From Malus domestica (lineage: Eukaryota; Streptophyta; Magnoliopsida; Rosales; Rosaceae), in NCBI RefSeq assembly GCF_042453785.1, contig NC_091675.1:3670501-3734500 (forward strand): a stretch of 64,000 nucleotides of DNA, given 5' to 3'. Under the pieces are notes generated by a model, which saw only the letters and a list, made by a program, of their open reading frames with translations, was not told the origin of the DNA and did no database searches. Position numbers and translations under genes: made by a program. Each line of letters starts with the position of its first letter. Within the stretch, counting starts at the first letter, position 1. This document shows, piece by piece, positions 45,644 to 61,211 of this stretch.

Positions 45644-47982
45644 TTATGATGAGATTTTGATGTTTGGGATGTGAGAAATCTCGGACCACTCCTCTCCATT
45701 GCCTTGTTCACAACGCTCTGAAAGATTCGAACAATTCCTAATGATAAGCTCTTGCACCAATGTTTTGCAGAGGAAGTCTGGCAGTGTTTTTAGGACATGA
45801 CAATCACTAATTTTTAAGGAGGAAAGGCATGGCATGATTGAAATTTCAGAATCCTCCAGGTTCAAGACTTTCAGATCTCCCAATTGTTGTAATGCTGTTG
45901 TACCCTCATCCTCGCCACAACCCACAACACACACATCAATTGTTTTCAAATTCTTTAATCTACGAATCCCTTTTGGTAAGTACTTCAGCTTATAACACCG
46001 TAAAACATAAAGGTGCTTTAAGCTAATCAACTTTCCCATCTTATCAGGTAGTTTTTCAAGTTGATAACAGTTGAGAAGACGCAAGGTATACAAATTGTAC
46101 AACTCACAGATACTGTCAGGTAATGTCTTCAAAACATGATTCCATGACAAATCAATATGCCTTAAATGTATCAATTCACCAATTTCCTTTGGGACTTCAC
46201 TTATTCTTTTGCCCCTCAAATTTAATGACCTAAGACATTTTAATTGTAGAATAAAATTGAAATCTATCGTCGTACGATTGTATGACCCAAGAATTGTGAG
46301 AGTACGCAAATTTTTGCAATTGTAATATGCTCACCATGTTTCAACCTTAAGGTCAAATGACGAACCTTTTCAACCAAAACTTTTGTTTCATTGCCAACAC
46401 CTTCATCATCGATTGTCAAACATTCATTCTTGGTGAGAGATTGCACAAAGTCATGAACAATATCATGCATTTTGCAACCTATAATTTTACCACTGAGACT
46501 ATCATTCTGCAAATCTTGGAAAAAAGATCGGGCTACTAAGTTATCAAAAACTGCTTCACCAATGTCTCCCTTACCCTCATTCCCTTCCAAATTAAGATAA
46601 TCTTGCACCATCCAAAGATTAACCAATTCATCTCTCTCAAACTTGTAATCTTTTGGAAAATGAGCACAATACAAAAGGCAACATTTGACTAATGGGGCCA
46701 AATCATTGTAACTTAGTAACAGCGGTTGGAAAACTTTTTGCTCCACCTCTTCTCGATCCCATACCTTACTGTTCAAAACACCTAACCTTTCTTTCCTTGT
46801 TCTCTTATTGCGCATGAGACTGCCTAAAGCTTTTGCGGCAAGAGGCAAACCCTTACATTTCTCTACAATTTTTGTTACCAATATCTTCAAACGTCTTGGA
46901 CTCATCTACTTCATTATAAGAAAATGCATGTGATTAAAGATTGAAAAACAATATTGTTCACTCAACTTTTCCAAATTAATAATGTCACTTGTTGCTCTCA
47001 TCATATCAACAACCTCATGCTTTCTTGTGGTCACCAATATTCTACTGCCATGAGCACCACTTTGGATTAGTGTTGCCCTTAAGCGCTCCCACTTTTCACT
47101 GTCGTGGCTCCACACATCATCTAGAACAAGGAGAAACCTCTTGCCCTCGATAGATTTTAACATGCACTGCAAGACACAGTCCAACTCATCTGAAATTGGG
47201 GCACCACCATCGATTATGGATTTGGCAATCTTAACCTTATAAAAAGGGTCTGAGACACAAACCCACACTCTTTTATCAAAATAAGCTTTAACCTTGCCAT
47301 CATTATAAACTAGTTGGGCCAGAGTTGTCTTGCCCATTCCTCCCATCCCTAGAATAGGGATGATAAGGAGCCCCCTCCGATCACTCAACAACTTTGTGAT
47401 CAGAATGTCTTTTTCCTTTTCTCGACCAAATACCTCTGACATGATGACAAAAGATGAAGTCTTCTGTCGTTCAGGTAATTGTTGAATGCCTCCTTCTATA
47501 CGTTGAAACTCATACATTTTTCTTTGATCATCAATTGCTCTTAGCCTACCATTCAGATCTTTTATCTTACTCGCAATGTCATGGCGAAAAGCTACCTCTC
47601 TGGCTTTGCGAAAACAAAAGCAGCTAGGGGAAGCAGAGAGAGTTACCTTCTTCTTCTTGTTAGGAACAAGAACATCAGCATTTTCTCCTTCCCGTTCTTG
47701 CTTCTTAACCTGCTGTCTCAGCATCTCGGTGTTCCACTCGTCCAGCACATCCACCATCTGGAAGGATATGTCTTTGAGCTGATCCAACTAGTTCCTCACG
47801 CTGGCATCCTTGACTTGCCTTTGCTCCGCATCTTCGAGAACTGCTTGAATAGCTCTGAGATGGCCTGCAAAATCTTCAACATCTTTCTTGGCTTTCAAAA
47901 CAAGTTTCACCTCCCCGTCCACAAACTCTTAAGCTGTTGAAGCCAGCCGATCTAGTAGCATGGAAATGATCCCATCAGCCAT
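45644..47982 (-). pseudogene. CC-NBS-LRR (RGA-type) immune receptor pseudogene
   Basis: A former intracellular immune receptor of the CNL class. It starts MADGIISMLLDRLAS at 47982. The coiled-coil part includes QAVLEDAEQRQVKDASVRN. The NB-ARC part shows the P-loop GMGGMGKTTLAQLVYND (about 47340), kinase 2 LLVLDDVW (about 47110), RNBS-B GSRILVTTRKHEV, GLPLAAKALGSLM (about 46830), LLLSYNDLAPLVKCCLLYC and MHDIVHDFVQSL. About six leucine-rich repeats follow, far fewer than usual. In-frame stops occur at codon 18 (47929-47931) and codon 65 (47788-47790). Frameshifts lie near 46870-46940, between NB and ARC1, and near 46300 before the LRRs. RNBS-A is also shortened. A full receptor cannot be made; a truncated product from internal starts is possible but unproven. 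Confidence 0.9.
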
Positions 47983-48284
47983 TTTTTCAGCCTCAGAAGT
48001 CTGTTGACAGTGGAAAAAGAAATGATGAACGAGAAATGCAGGATGGTTTGTGACAATGCCTCTCTTCTATCCAACTTCAACGAACCCCACAGAAATAAAG
48101 TAATTTGTATTATTATTCTGTGGAGGCCAATATCAACTCATTAATAACTTCACTTTACATAAGAAGTTTTAAATTCGAATTTTTTAGATGACGTGTTCGA
48201 TACTAATTTCTTTCTTCATCACATACTGTAAATATCTCGTTCTATTTAAAAATAAAGCAAAGCTTATATGATTCTGAGTGGATC

Positions 48285-48370
48285 AACTCAAGTCAAGTAA
48301 AGTGAGTGGTAGTGTGGTGTCATATTTTGTAGAGGCCGACTACAACTCACTCGACAGAACTAAAGTTTAT
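48285..48370 (+). repeat. Local dispersed repeat of the NLR interval, copy A
   Basis: Contains AAGTAAAGTGAGTGGTAGTG, GTGTCATATTTTGTAGAGGC and CAACTCACTCGACAGAACTA. Related copies lie at 49050-49150 and 50285-50372, with partial ones at about 48095-48145 and 50572-50612. Confidence 0.65.
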
Positions 48371-49049
48371 GTTGGAGAGTTATGTTTTTATTTAAATATT
48401 TAAATATATTTATATTTTGTTTTATTACCAATATTATATACATAATATTTTCCTTTATTACCAGTTAATTTTCAAACTGTTTTGTTTTCTTTTTCAATTT
48501 GAATTGACTACGTTTTGTCCCGTTGTGATTTTTTGTCCTTTTTGATTGCCATGATTCCTGGCGTTTTGGCTTTCAATTGCATTGTTTCTTACGGTTTGCA
48601 ATCTCAATATATTTTTTATTATTATAATATATACATATGTACACACATGCAATCATGATTTATAAAAGTCGCCATCTCAACGGATACCAGGATACACACC
48701 AACATATATATATATATATTTGTAATTTTGGGTCATGCAGATAAGAAGAAAAGCAAGAAAAAAGTTTTACATATATTGATTTAAAAGCAACATATTGAAA
48801 GGGTGTGAGTTCGAATGTTCTTTTGGTGTGCAAGGAAGAATCTTATCAGAAGAAGGTTCTGGGCTGTTTTATTTTGGGGACGATGTGGTGTTTGTGAACT
48901 GCTTGCACACTTTGGATAGAGCCGCAAAACGTCTTAAAGAGAGCGATTTAGTCCACGACTCATCCCAAGAATCATTCACCACTCAAGACTTTTACAATTT
49001 TCGGATAACTTCGTTCCTTTCTATTTCAATTTTCAACAGTTTTTATGAT

Positions 49050-49150
49050 GATTCCAAGTCTATCAAGTTGCAAGTAAAGTAAATTGAATGGTTGTGTTGT
49101 GTCATCTTGTAGAATCCAACTGCAACTCACGGGACAGAAATAAAGTGATT
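49050..49150 (+). repeat. Local dispersed repeat of the NLR interval, copy B
   Basis: Contains AAGTAAATTGAATGG, TTGTGTCATCTTGTAGAATC and CAACTCACGGGACAGAAATA in the same order and spacing as copy A. Confidence 0.65.
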
Positions 49151-49620
49151 AGTGTAAAAAGGAGAAAAAAGCAAGCCTTCGTTGACCCGACCATTTATAA
49201 AAGACAAGCATTCAATTATTATGTGGTAATTTGCATTCAAACTCTAGCTCTGTTTTGCTTTTTAACCTTGATCATGGTAGTCTCTTTTTATGTAAATTTT
49301 CATCTGGAGCATTAGAGCAACTCTACTTGTTTTAGGAAGGAAAGGATAAGGGCAATGAAATTGGCTTTACTATTAATTTTAAATAGTAATTGTCTTTGCA
49401 AATCTACTCGTTTGGAAAGAAGAAAGGTAAATGCAATAGTTACTATTCAAAAATATATTTTTTATTTTTGCAATGTTTTCTTAGTCTTATCCTTCACGGG
49501 TCATTATCGTTATAAATTTTAGATGAGATTTTCAACTACTTTCTCGCGCTATATGTCATTATGTATTAGTAATATCCATTTAGATTTTTGTTAAGATTCT
49601 CGACCATGTGGTGTCACATG

Positions 49621-50120
49621 CCGTTAATCTTGGGGCCGGGGGTTTTGGATTACGTGAGGGCGGCTCCAAGGGTTCGGCCTGCGAGCAAACAGGTAATTGC
49701 TAATCTTCCGGTGATCATGATCACGGAGGAAGCGTTGAAGAAGCTCGGAGAGGACGCCGACTGCTACATTTGTAAGGAGGACTTGGTTGTCGGTGACAAA
49801 ATGCAGGAATTGCCCTGCAGGCACACTTTTTCACCCTCCAAGCCTAAAGCCATGGCTGGGAATTCGAATTTTTGAACGTTTGTTGTATTGCTACTGTATC
49901 TCATTGGTTGCATTCAATTCGATTTTCGAGTGACTGACCGACTGGGGTTTTTGGGTTGTTTTGATTGTGGCAGGAGGAGCACAATTCTAGTCCGATATGC
50001 CGGCATGAGCTGCAGACGGATGATCACGAGTACGAGAGTTGGAAGGAGCGGGAGGAGGAGGCCGAGGAAGACAGAAAAGGAGCTGCGAATGCTATTGGAG
50101 GTGGTGAATACATGTATGTT
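49621..50120 (+). pseudogene. AIP2-like RING-type E3 ubiquitin ligase pseudogene (C-terminal part)
   Basis: The sequence matches the C-terminal half of AIP2-type RING ligases (ABI3-INTERACTING PROTEIN 2 family). GVLDYVRAAPRVRPASKQV is followed by ITEEALKKLGEDADCYICKE and KMQELPCRHTF. A one-base expansion of a T run right after CRHTF shifts the frame; the shifted frame continues HPPSLKPWL. The second exon (49974-50120) reads EEHNSSPICRHELQTDD...GGEYMYV, where the family has NSCPICRHE, so one zinc-ligand Cys has become Ser. The expected splice donor after TGGCTG reads GG rather than GT. The N-terminal half of the gene is absent. An intron position is retained, so this is a DNA-level duplicate, not a retrocopy. 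Several independent losses make it dead. Confidence 0.85.
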
Positions 50121-50193
50121 GCTTCTCCAGTTTGTCAAATTTGCATAAATTCTCATTCAGTCCATCACATTAAGCATGTCTCTAAATATAATC

Positions 50194-50284
50194 TTTAGGA
50201 AAACTAGAACAATACAAAAGACAACATTTGATTGATGGGGTGAAATCATAATAACTTGGTAAAAAGGTTCGCGATGGTTTTGCG
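50194..50284 (-). pseudogene. Small relic of an NLR ARC2 segment
   Basis: On the minus strand this reads LPSYYDFTPSIKCCLLYCSS followed by FPK, the RNBS-D region of a CNL immune receptor. It is clearly related at the DNA level to 46665-46740 of the larger NLR pseudogene. Nothing else of that gene copy survives around it. It points to a second, nearly erased NLR in this interval. Confidence 0.75.
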
Positions 50285-50372
50285 GTATCTGTCGATCAAG
50301 TAGAGTGAATGGTAGTTGTGCTGTCATATTCTGTGGAGGCCAGCTTCAACTCTCAAACGACAGAAATAAAGA
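50285..50372 (+). repeat. Local dispersed repeat of the NLR interval, copy C
   Basis: Contains CAAGTAGAGTGAATGGTAGT, GTCATATTCTGTGGAGGCC and ACGACAGAAATAAAG. A partial copy follows at about 50572-50612. It adjoins the small NLR relic, so the repeat may be part of the old NLR flank. Confidence 0.65.
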
Positions 50373-50916
50373 CAAATGACTTGATGAAGAGGAGTGTTGT
50401 CTTTACACGACGACAAGAATTGATACAATGTCGGCTCTAATCTAATAAATTTATCATTTCCCATAACGACAGAAATAAAGTAATGGATCCTGACCCAACA
50501 AAGATGATTCTCTTTGACTAACAAAATGACCATCCTGTCCCTGCACCACGTCACGTCAAAAAGCAATTGAAGCAAAGTGCATGGTAGTGTGTTGTCATAT
50601 TCTTTAGAGTAATTATGTGTAAAAAGTCAAAAAGAGAATCAAGCTTTTTTTTTTTAATTTCAAAAGGAAAACAATTAGTGGTTAGTTACAGTTATCCATC
50701 ATTTTCAAGAACGGAAAGATTCACACTGGTATTTCAGCCTCATCCTAATCACAAATCTGACCCTCAAGCTCCCCAAAACCACTACGGCCCTACCCAATCA
50801 ACTGGGCTCCAGAGAGAGCCCGACAAACCACACGGGCTATAATAGCCAAATTTACTGACTAAGGTGATCCAAAATCACGTTGTGTCACCTGATGAGCCAC
50901 GATTTTAATTTTTTTC

Positions 50917-51069
50917 TAAAAAAACTAATAAAAATAATTTGAAAACTTTGAGTTTTAATGATAAGGACAAAATAAAAGGTAAAATAAATAGTACCAAGAT
51001 TATTTTTTAATATAAAAATATGATTTTTCATTAAAATAAACAGAATCAAAAAATTTTAATTAAAATTCC
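50917..51069. repeat. MITE-like dispersed repeat, copy 5
   Basis: A slightly decayed member of the ~150-bp family: AAACTTTGAGTTTTAATGAT, CAAAATAAAAGGTAAAATAA and ATATGATTTTTCATTAAAAT in the usual order. Confidence 0.65.
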
Positions 51070-51904
51070 CTTTTTTCTATCAGGCACGGGGCTTTCAAGT
51101 GCGGAAGGAGAGTGAGCCGACCAAAAGCAGGCAGCAGAGCCACTTGCAGGCGCACTTAGAGCCCATCCCAACGGCTAGAACACATGTCCAAACTCCATAA
51201 ACAAACATACTAAGGCCTTCCACTGTAAGTGGAAAAAAAAGTCTGATACCGATATATTAAACTCTTCAGGAATTACTCTCATAGTGTGCCGAAAAATATG
51301 AGTGTAATACCAATATATTAATGAAGTCCAAGTTCAATAGACGTTAAACAAACAAAAAAATTGACCTCGTACATATATTTGTCATATTCCATTTTGGTCC
51401 AGAATAAGAGGCATATGATGTAATATGGAAGCATGAAAATTGAAGCAACATATTTTTACGAGTAGCAAATTTCAAGTCCATCCCTTAAAAGCTTATACAA
51501 CCGCAACAGAGAAATAGTTACTTGTAAAATGGCTACTGAGTTTCATGGTAATTTGGCCATGAAATACTTAATACTTTTGACCAGAAACTGCCACTAGAGA
51601 TGGCATTGCACAATACCGCCAACCTGGGCAGCCAGGACAACCAGTTCCCAGAATTCTCAGCCTACCTTAATTCTAAAATGCTAATTCACAAAACCTAATT
51701 ACTGAAGTCTCTCACTCGCCCTTTTTCCGGGCTTTCATGGTCGTCTTCAATAGTTACTTCTGTACACTTAAATGGTAATCTGGCTAACTGCGCGGCAGCC
51801 ACTTCGAAAGATATGCCTAGTTTCTTTGAATACGAACCCGAATAAGGACATGAGCATACATCTGCACGCTCAGCTTGTTACTTTTTATCCCTAGGGATTT
51901 GGTG
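51070..51904. other. Downstream region of the NDR kinase gene
   Basis: Probably the 3' untranslated region of the minus-strand kinase from about 51500 up to the stop. No other gene seen. Confidence 0.4.
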
Positions 51905-56035
<4,131 letters not shown>

Positions 56036-56460
56036 TCTTTCTCTCTCTTCACCCTCACGGTATCTCTCTTTCTCTCTCTCTCTCTCTCTCTAGAAACACA
56101 GAGTAATCGGCACTCCCGCTCTCCACAGACACTCTCCCTCCTCTGATAGAGCCTCGTTTTTATTGCAACGACGAGTAGATGACGAAAGAGAACCTCTCAG
56201 AAAATATGCCTCTCCCCTTTTTACACCCCAACCGCCATCGCTCGCCACGTGTACGGGCGGGACTTTTTGCTATGACTCGGGATGACGTGGCGGTGATCGA
56301 TTGGAAGTTGATGGCGAGCCCACGAGGTTTCGAGGCAGAGGATGGCAGCTCTTTGCTTTCTTTATCAATAATTTCCAGATTGCTGCTGCAGGATGAGTGG
56401 CGCATTCACGCGCTTGGGAGTGGGAGTGTGACGCACTCCACGTTGTGGTGAAGTGTAGTT
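56036..56460 (-). promoter_or_regulatory. 5' leader and promoter of the NDR kinase gene
   Basis: It contains a CT/GA microsatellite (about 56067-56091) in the likely 5' untranslated leader. The remainder is GC-richer than the intergenic average. No firm TATA box on the minus strand. Confidence 0.4.
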
Positions 56461-57599
56461 GTCATATTTAACGACACTACAACGCATTTAATCAGAAGGA
56501 TAACAGGAGAAAATTTTATGTTGTACGTGTAATGATATAGGTTGACAACGTTATTTATATAATTAACTTTTACAATAAAAGGATGATTCTAAGTTAATAA
56601 GATTTTCTGCTTTGTGAGGTTTGGGAAAGAATATTTATTATACACAGATTTACTTTCATTTTACAAGAGGTTGTTTCTACTACTAAAACTCATAATTTTT
56701 AGTCACAAATGACTAATTTTTCCATTACACCTCGCTTCTTTAGTTTTATAGTATATTAGTAAAATTTAAATAAACATGCTAAATTTTGAATAAAATTACT
56801 AATATCACGTATCGGTATTTCTGTGCGGAAAGTTGGACCTCTCTAATGACAGCTCCTGTATTTGGTTGTGATTGGGGCGTGAAGTGCACTTGCAAGTAAA
56901 GGGACGTGGATTTGTTGGACGCCCAGGTCAGTGATGTAGCGGCTCTGCTTAAACACCCTGGACCTCGTTTTGTAATTACTGGGGAGATTCAATCCCCTGC
57001 GGACAGGTCTAGAATCAGAGAACCACTGTTTTTAACTCTTTTGTCTTTGTGGGTGATTTGGTCAAAGCGCATTTGACGGTAATAATTTAGCATGAATAAT
57101 TCTACGATATGATAACTGGGTAAATAACTCCATAAATACAGAATCTAGGTTTAAATTGAGATTTGAAGAAAAGTAAATAAAAATTACCATGTATATAGAC
57201 ATATTATTACCACATCAAAAAGATAACACAGATACCGATGAAATGTAGTGAGTTGCATATGATCGGATACTTTAGGGATAATTTTGTATGATTGGAGAAT
57301 GTCTCAAGTTTGACTCACACGTATACGATCATATGTTTGTAGTGACTGGCGAGTATAACAAACTCATCTTTTTTATGAACAAAGTGGTCCAAGGCCAAAG
57401 GAAAGGTTCAGATTGACAAGTTGAGTTTGGGTCAGGAGTAACAACCGTACACATAGGTATTTCAATTAATCGGATTTTGGTTCGAATAAACTGTAATAAA
57501 CCAAATATGAAGGATGTTTTAGTTTAGTAATATAATTATAGATATATGACTTCTTAAATTCAGATGATACATGGTTCACAAAAAAAAATTAAGATGATA
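56461..57599. other. AT-rich intergenic sequence
   Basis: No recognised gene, RNA or element. Confidence 0.4.
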
Positions 57600-58120
57600 C
57601 AATATTTATAATAGATATATAGGGTTTGACAAAATCCGTATGTGGCAGAATCCTAAAATATTCTAAAATAATACAATAAAAAGTTACATTCGTATAATAA
57701 CTAAGAAGATTCTGAATTAACTAAATCTATTCTAACACTCCCCTTCAAACTGGACGAGCCTCGTCGAACGAGTTTGAAGCAACGAACACCACAACGAGGC
57801 TGATGGAGAGCTTTGGTAAGCAGGTCAGCAAGTTATCAATTGAAGAAACATAACAAATTGGACGACTGCCATGGGCCTTTTTCACGAACAAAATGATAAT
57901 TAAATTCAATATGCGTGAGTACGAGTAAGATAAACAAGATTAAAAGAAAGATAAGCGGCAGTAATGTTGTCACGATAAAGTAAAACAATAAATGACACCC
58001 GAACCCCAAGCTCTTGTAGAATGTAACAAATCCATGTGTCTCGGTCTCGGCACACGCATAAGCAAGAGATTGATATTCCGATCTAATACTAGAACGAAAT
58101 AATATAATCATCGACAATCA
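57600..58120 (-). mobile_element. Fossil fragment of a Ty1/copia retrotransposon
   Basis: On the minus strand the sequence resembles the end of a Ty1/copia polyprotein (RNase H region and tail), followed by a purine tract and the start of an LTR near 57736 reading leftward. The rest of the element is gone and the fragment is heavily broken, so it is an old remnant. Confidence 0.7.
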
Positions 58121-58368
58121 GATTTAATTCAATAAATATGTTCTCGGCCGTCAAGATAGTGTAATCCGATCCAAACCGATCCGGTCTAGAGGTCCACTTA
58201 CGGGCATCCCGACCATTACAAGCCAAAACTTAGGGCGTTTCGACCTGGGATGCGCCAATTCGGTACTGTAAACTTGCGAAGTACAAACCAAACCAAACCA
58301 AACGCAAAGGGGGTTTTAATTAGTAAAGAAGGCGATCTCAGCTGAACCAGGTGGTAAAAGAAGAAGAC

Positions 58369-60287
58369 ATGGGCGATCCGTACCGTATATACTTCACCCC
58401 GCCCGAAATAGGTTCTCTCTTTTTCCCTAACCCTAATTCCACAATCTCGAAATTTTCAATTTTCCCGAACAATTGCATTCAATTTTCACTCACTTTCCCG
58501 CATTTTCTCAGCATCCAAACAGAAATTTTATTACTTTTTCATCACTCTTAGGTGGTTTATAATTCATGCTTGATTGGAAAGTTTGTGTGCTTCTTAATTA
58601 TACGGTATAACTGTTAAATACAAGATTAAGGAAATTGGTAAATGATTGATGGGTGGATTATATTGTATTGGGACAGACAGTGTTGCGAGGCCAAGCTTTC
58701 CTGGCTACTTGTCGTCGGAAACACCCTCATTGCTATTCAACCCAACGATTCCTTCTACCGATACGCAGCGGAGTTATGCTTCCGATTTTCTGCAGAGAGA
58801 TGTAAGACACTAACTTTTATGAGTTGCTATAGGGACTTGTTTGTGACTGCTTCGGTAGGAATCACATGTGCTCGTTAGCGCTTTTGCTAGAAGTGCTTTT
58901 ATTAGAAACACGTCAAAAATTTTGTTAAAATCTAAGTGCTTCTAGGAAATAGAACTTTCAGTAGAAGTGCTTTATGACCCGTAAATGCTTTTAAGTTTAA
59001 TCTCCCAAAGGCATTCAGAAGCGGTTTTCGTTGTAAAAAATCGAGTTTAGCCTTCCGGAAACAGTCCCAGACAAGCCCCAAGTATATGATAATGTTCATG
59101 TGTTAATGTATATGAATTATTATGAAGGAATTGTGGTCTTTGATCTGATTGCAGATAAGATCAATGACTACTGGCGCATATGCTGTAGATGATGCTGTGG
59201 GTCTTCGGTCTTGTCCTGAACCGGTTCTTGGTGCAACAGCAAGAGCTAGCACAAAGGGTTATTCATCGCTTTTAGAAGTTCCAAGACTGGAAGTTTCTGC
59301 AGTAAGCATTAGTCCAAATCTTCCTGCAGACATAAATTTAGAAAGGCCGGCTGGCTCTTCGAGAAATGCTGATGGTCTTCCTGTGAAAGGGGAATCAAAT
59401 GTTTTGTTTGTCGATGGACTTCCCACTGACTGTACCCGAAGAGAAGTAGGCCGTATCCTTTTACTTCTAACCGTAGATTCAGAGTTTATTGAAATGGAAA
59501 TGATCGTCGCTGAAATATGCTTATTATACTGCTTTGTTCTGTCATTTAAAAACCTTGACTTGCAACGAAGATATATTCCGTCCATTTATTGGCTTTAAAG
59601 AAATCAAAGTCATTCACAAGGAGCCTAGACGTGTAAGCCTTCTTATCTTTCTACTTCTGTTGAGTAACCTTCATAGATCTCATTGCAGACAAGCTACGTG
59701 TGATCTAGCAACTACTTTTTTCATTGAGGGGCACACAGTTATTTGTTGTTATTTCTATCAACGTCCTCGTACTTTACTTTTGTTCGAGCTTCCCTCAGTG
59801 TTTACTAGACCTTTACATGAACTGCAGAGTGGAGATAAGGCTATGGTTCTGTGCTTTGTAGAGTTTGCTGATGCGAAGTGTGCTCTGACTGCTATGGAAG
59901 CTCTTCAAGGTATTACATGAGCAATTAACCATGATCTATCCATGTACGGCATAAATGTGAAATCAATATTCCAGTTATCAATATACCATAGACCTCTATA
60001 ACCAAATTTTTTAAGGAAATTGTACGTTATATTCAGAAACCGATTATGTAACTAACCTTTTATGGTTTAGAATCCCGTTTAACGGAATGAGTTAATTGAT
60101 AAAGCTTCATTGTGTCTAGTAATTTGAGGAAACTCATCACTTATCAACCTATGCAATGTGGACGCATGCAGGTTACAAGTTTGATAACAAGAAACCCGAG
60201 TCCCCTGCATTGAAGATCCATTTTGCACATTTTCCATTCAGTCTACCAGATGATGGCAAAGAACAAAGAATTGGAATCCCGCGGTGA
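58369..60287 (+). CDS. NSRA: Nuclear speckle RNA-binding protein, NSRa/NSRb-like (single RRM)
   Basis: An RNA-binding protein of the NSR family, which in Arabidopsis regulates alternative splicing in auxin responses and binds the lncRNA ASCO. Six exons, 58369-58411, 58677-58801, 59155-59452, 59571-59632, 59828-59909 and 60172-60287, join in frame to 241 residues. The start is MGDPYRIYFTPPEI. A Ser/Pro-rich N-terminal region follows (SVARPSFPGYLSSETPSLLF). The RRM covers about residues 145-235, with RNP2-like NVLFVDGLP and RNP1-like MVLCFVEFAD, and the family block FRPFIGFKEIKVIHKEPRR. The end ALKIHFAHFPFSLPDDGKEQ is conserved in the family. An in-frame ATG at 58351 would add six residues; MGDPY fits the family better. 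No breaks seen. Confidence 0.9.
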
Positions 60288-61211
60288 CAGAAAAATGGCC
60301 TGAGATGAAATCTGCGGCTTGCTGGAACCTGTTTCGTGATGTTTTCGGTAGGTCTCAACTTACTATTTGTATACTGTGATGCTTTCAGTGACGTCATTGA
60401 GCTATAATACTGTTCGAAAGGTAAGTGTTAAGCATGGAAAATGCCTCCTACTTTGGGGAACTGATAGCTGGTCTTAATGACAATGACTTGATATCATGAA
60501 AAAATTAAACGTCGTTTTGCCCTCGATTTAACTATCACAGATTCTTAAACTAAATAGACTAGTACAAATTGATTAGGAGAAAACAACCTACAAAGTTGGT
60601 GCGAAGCGGGCGAGAATCTTGCATACAACCAGGGATGCGACGAAGCATTATAGGAATTCTCACGCCTGGTGGAATGAGACATGAGATGAACCGTAGGGCT
60701 ATTGAACTAGGGCAGTTCTCACGCCTGGTGGAATCGGTGAGGTCGGTATGTACTCAAACATAGATGTTCTCACACTTTTGTGACAGGTCTCGAACGAATA
60801 GAGTGGTCAAACAACTCTACCGAAGTTTTTCTCGTGAGACAGGTCATCCAATGAAAAGAGTTCACATTACAAATACTAAAGGGAGTACACTGAACTCATG
60901 ACGCAAGATACAAGATGGAAAATCACGCAAAATAAATAATTTATGTTCTCTTATATGGCAATTGGAGTGTAATCTCATGCTACAGCACCGTGTTTCTGTG
61001 TTCTTGATGTATATAACTTAGCTTATAAAAAGACTACTACAAAATACAATTCATCCATTTGTGTAGAGGGGCAAAGTATACCTTTTACAGAGAGCCCTTA
61101 CACACAAATTACAACCAATAACCAAAAGAATAATAATTTTGAGAATCTCTGCTTCTTGCATTGCACGTGTCAGATTGCGATTTCCAAATGTAAGGAGCCG
61201 AGCGGTGTGAC
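60288..61211. other. Region between convergent NSR-like and ALP1-like genes
   Basis: It holds the 3' sequence of both genes. A 19-bp direct repeat TTCTCACGCCTGGTGGAAT occurs at about 60657 and 60716. A related GTGACAGGTCTC / GTGAGACAGGTC pair follows at 60780-60845. No gene recognised. Confidence 0.4.

Larger units (their letters stand above)
47983..49620. other. Region upstream of the NLR pseudogene with local repeats
   Basis: AT-rich sequence carrying diverged copies of a ~65-90-bp local repeat (about 48095-48145, 48285-48370 and 49050-49150). A 95-codon plus frame at 48795-49082 has no recognisable family. No intact gene seen. Confidence 0.4.
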
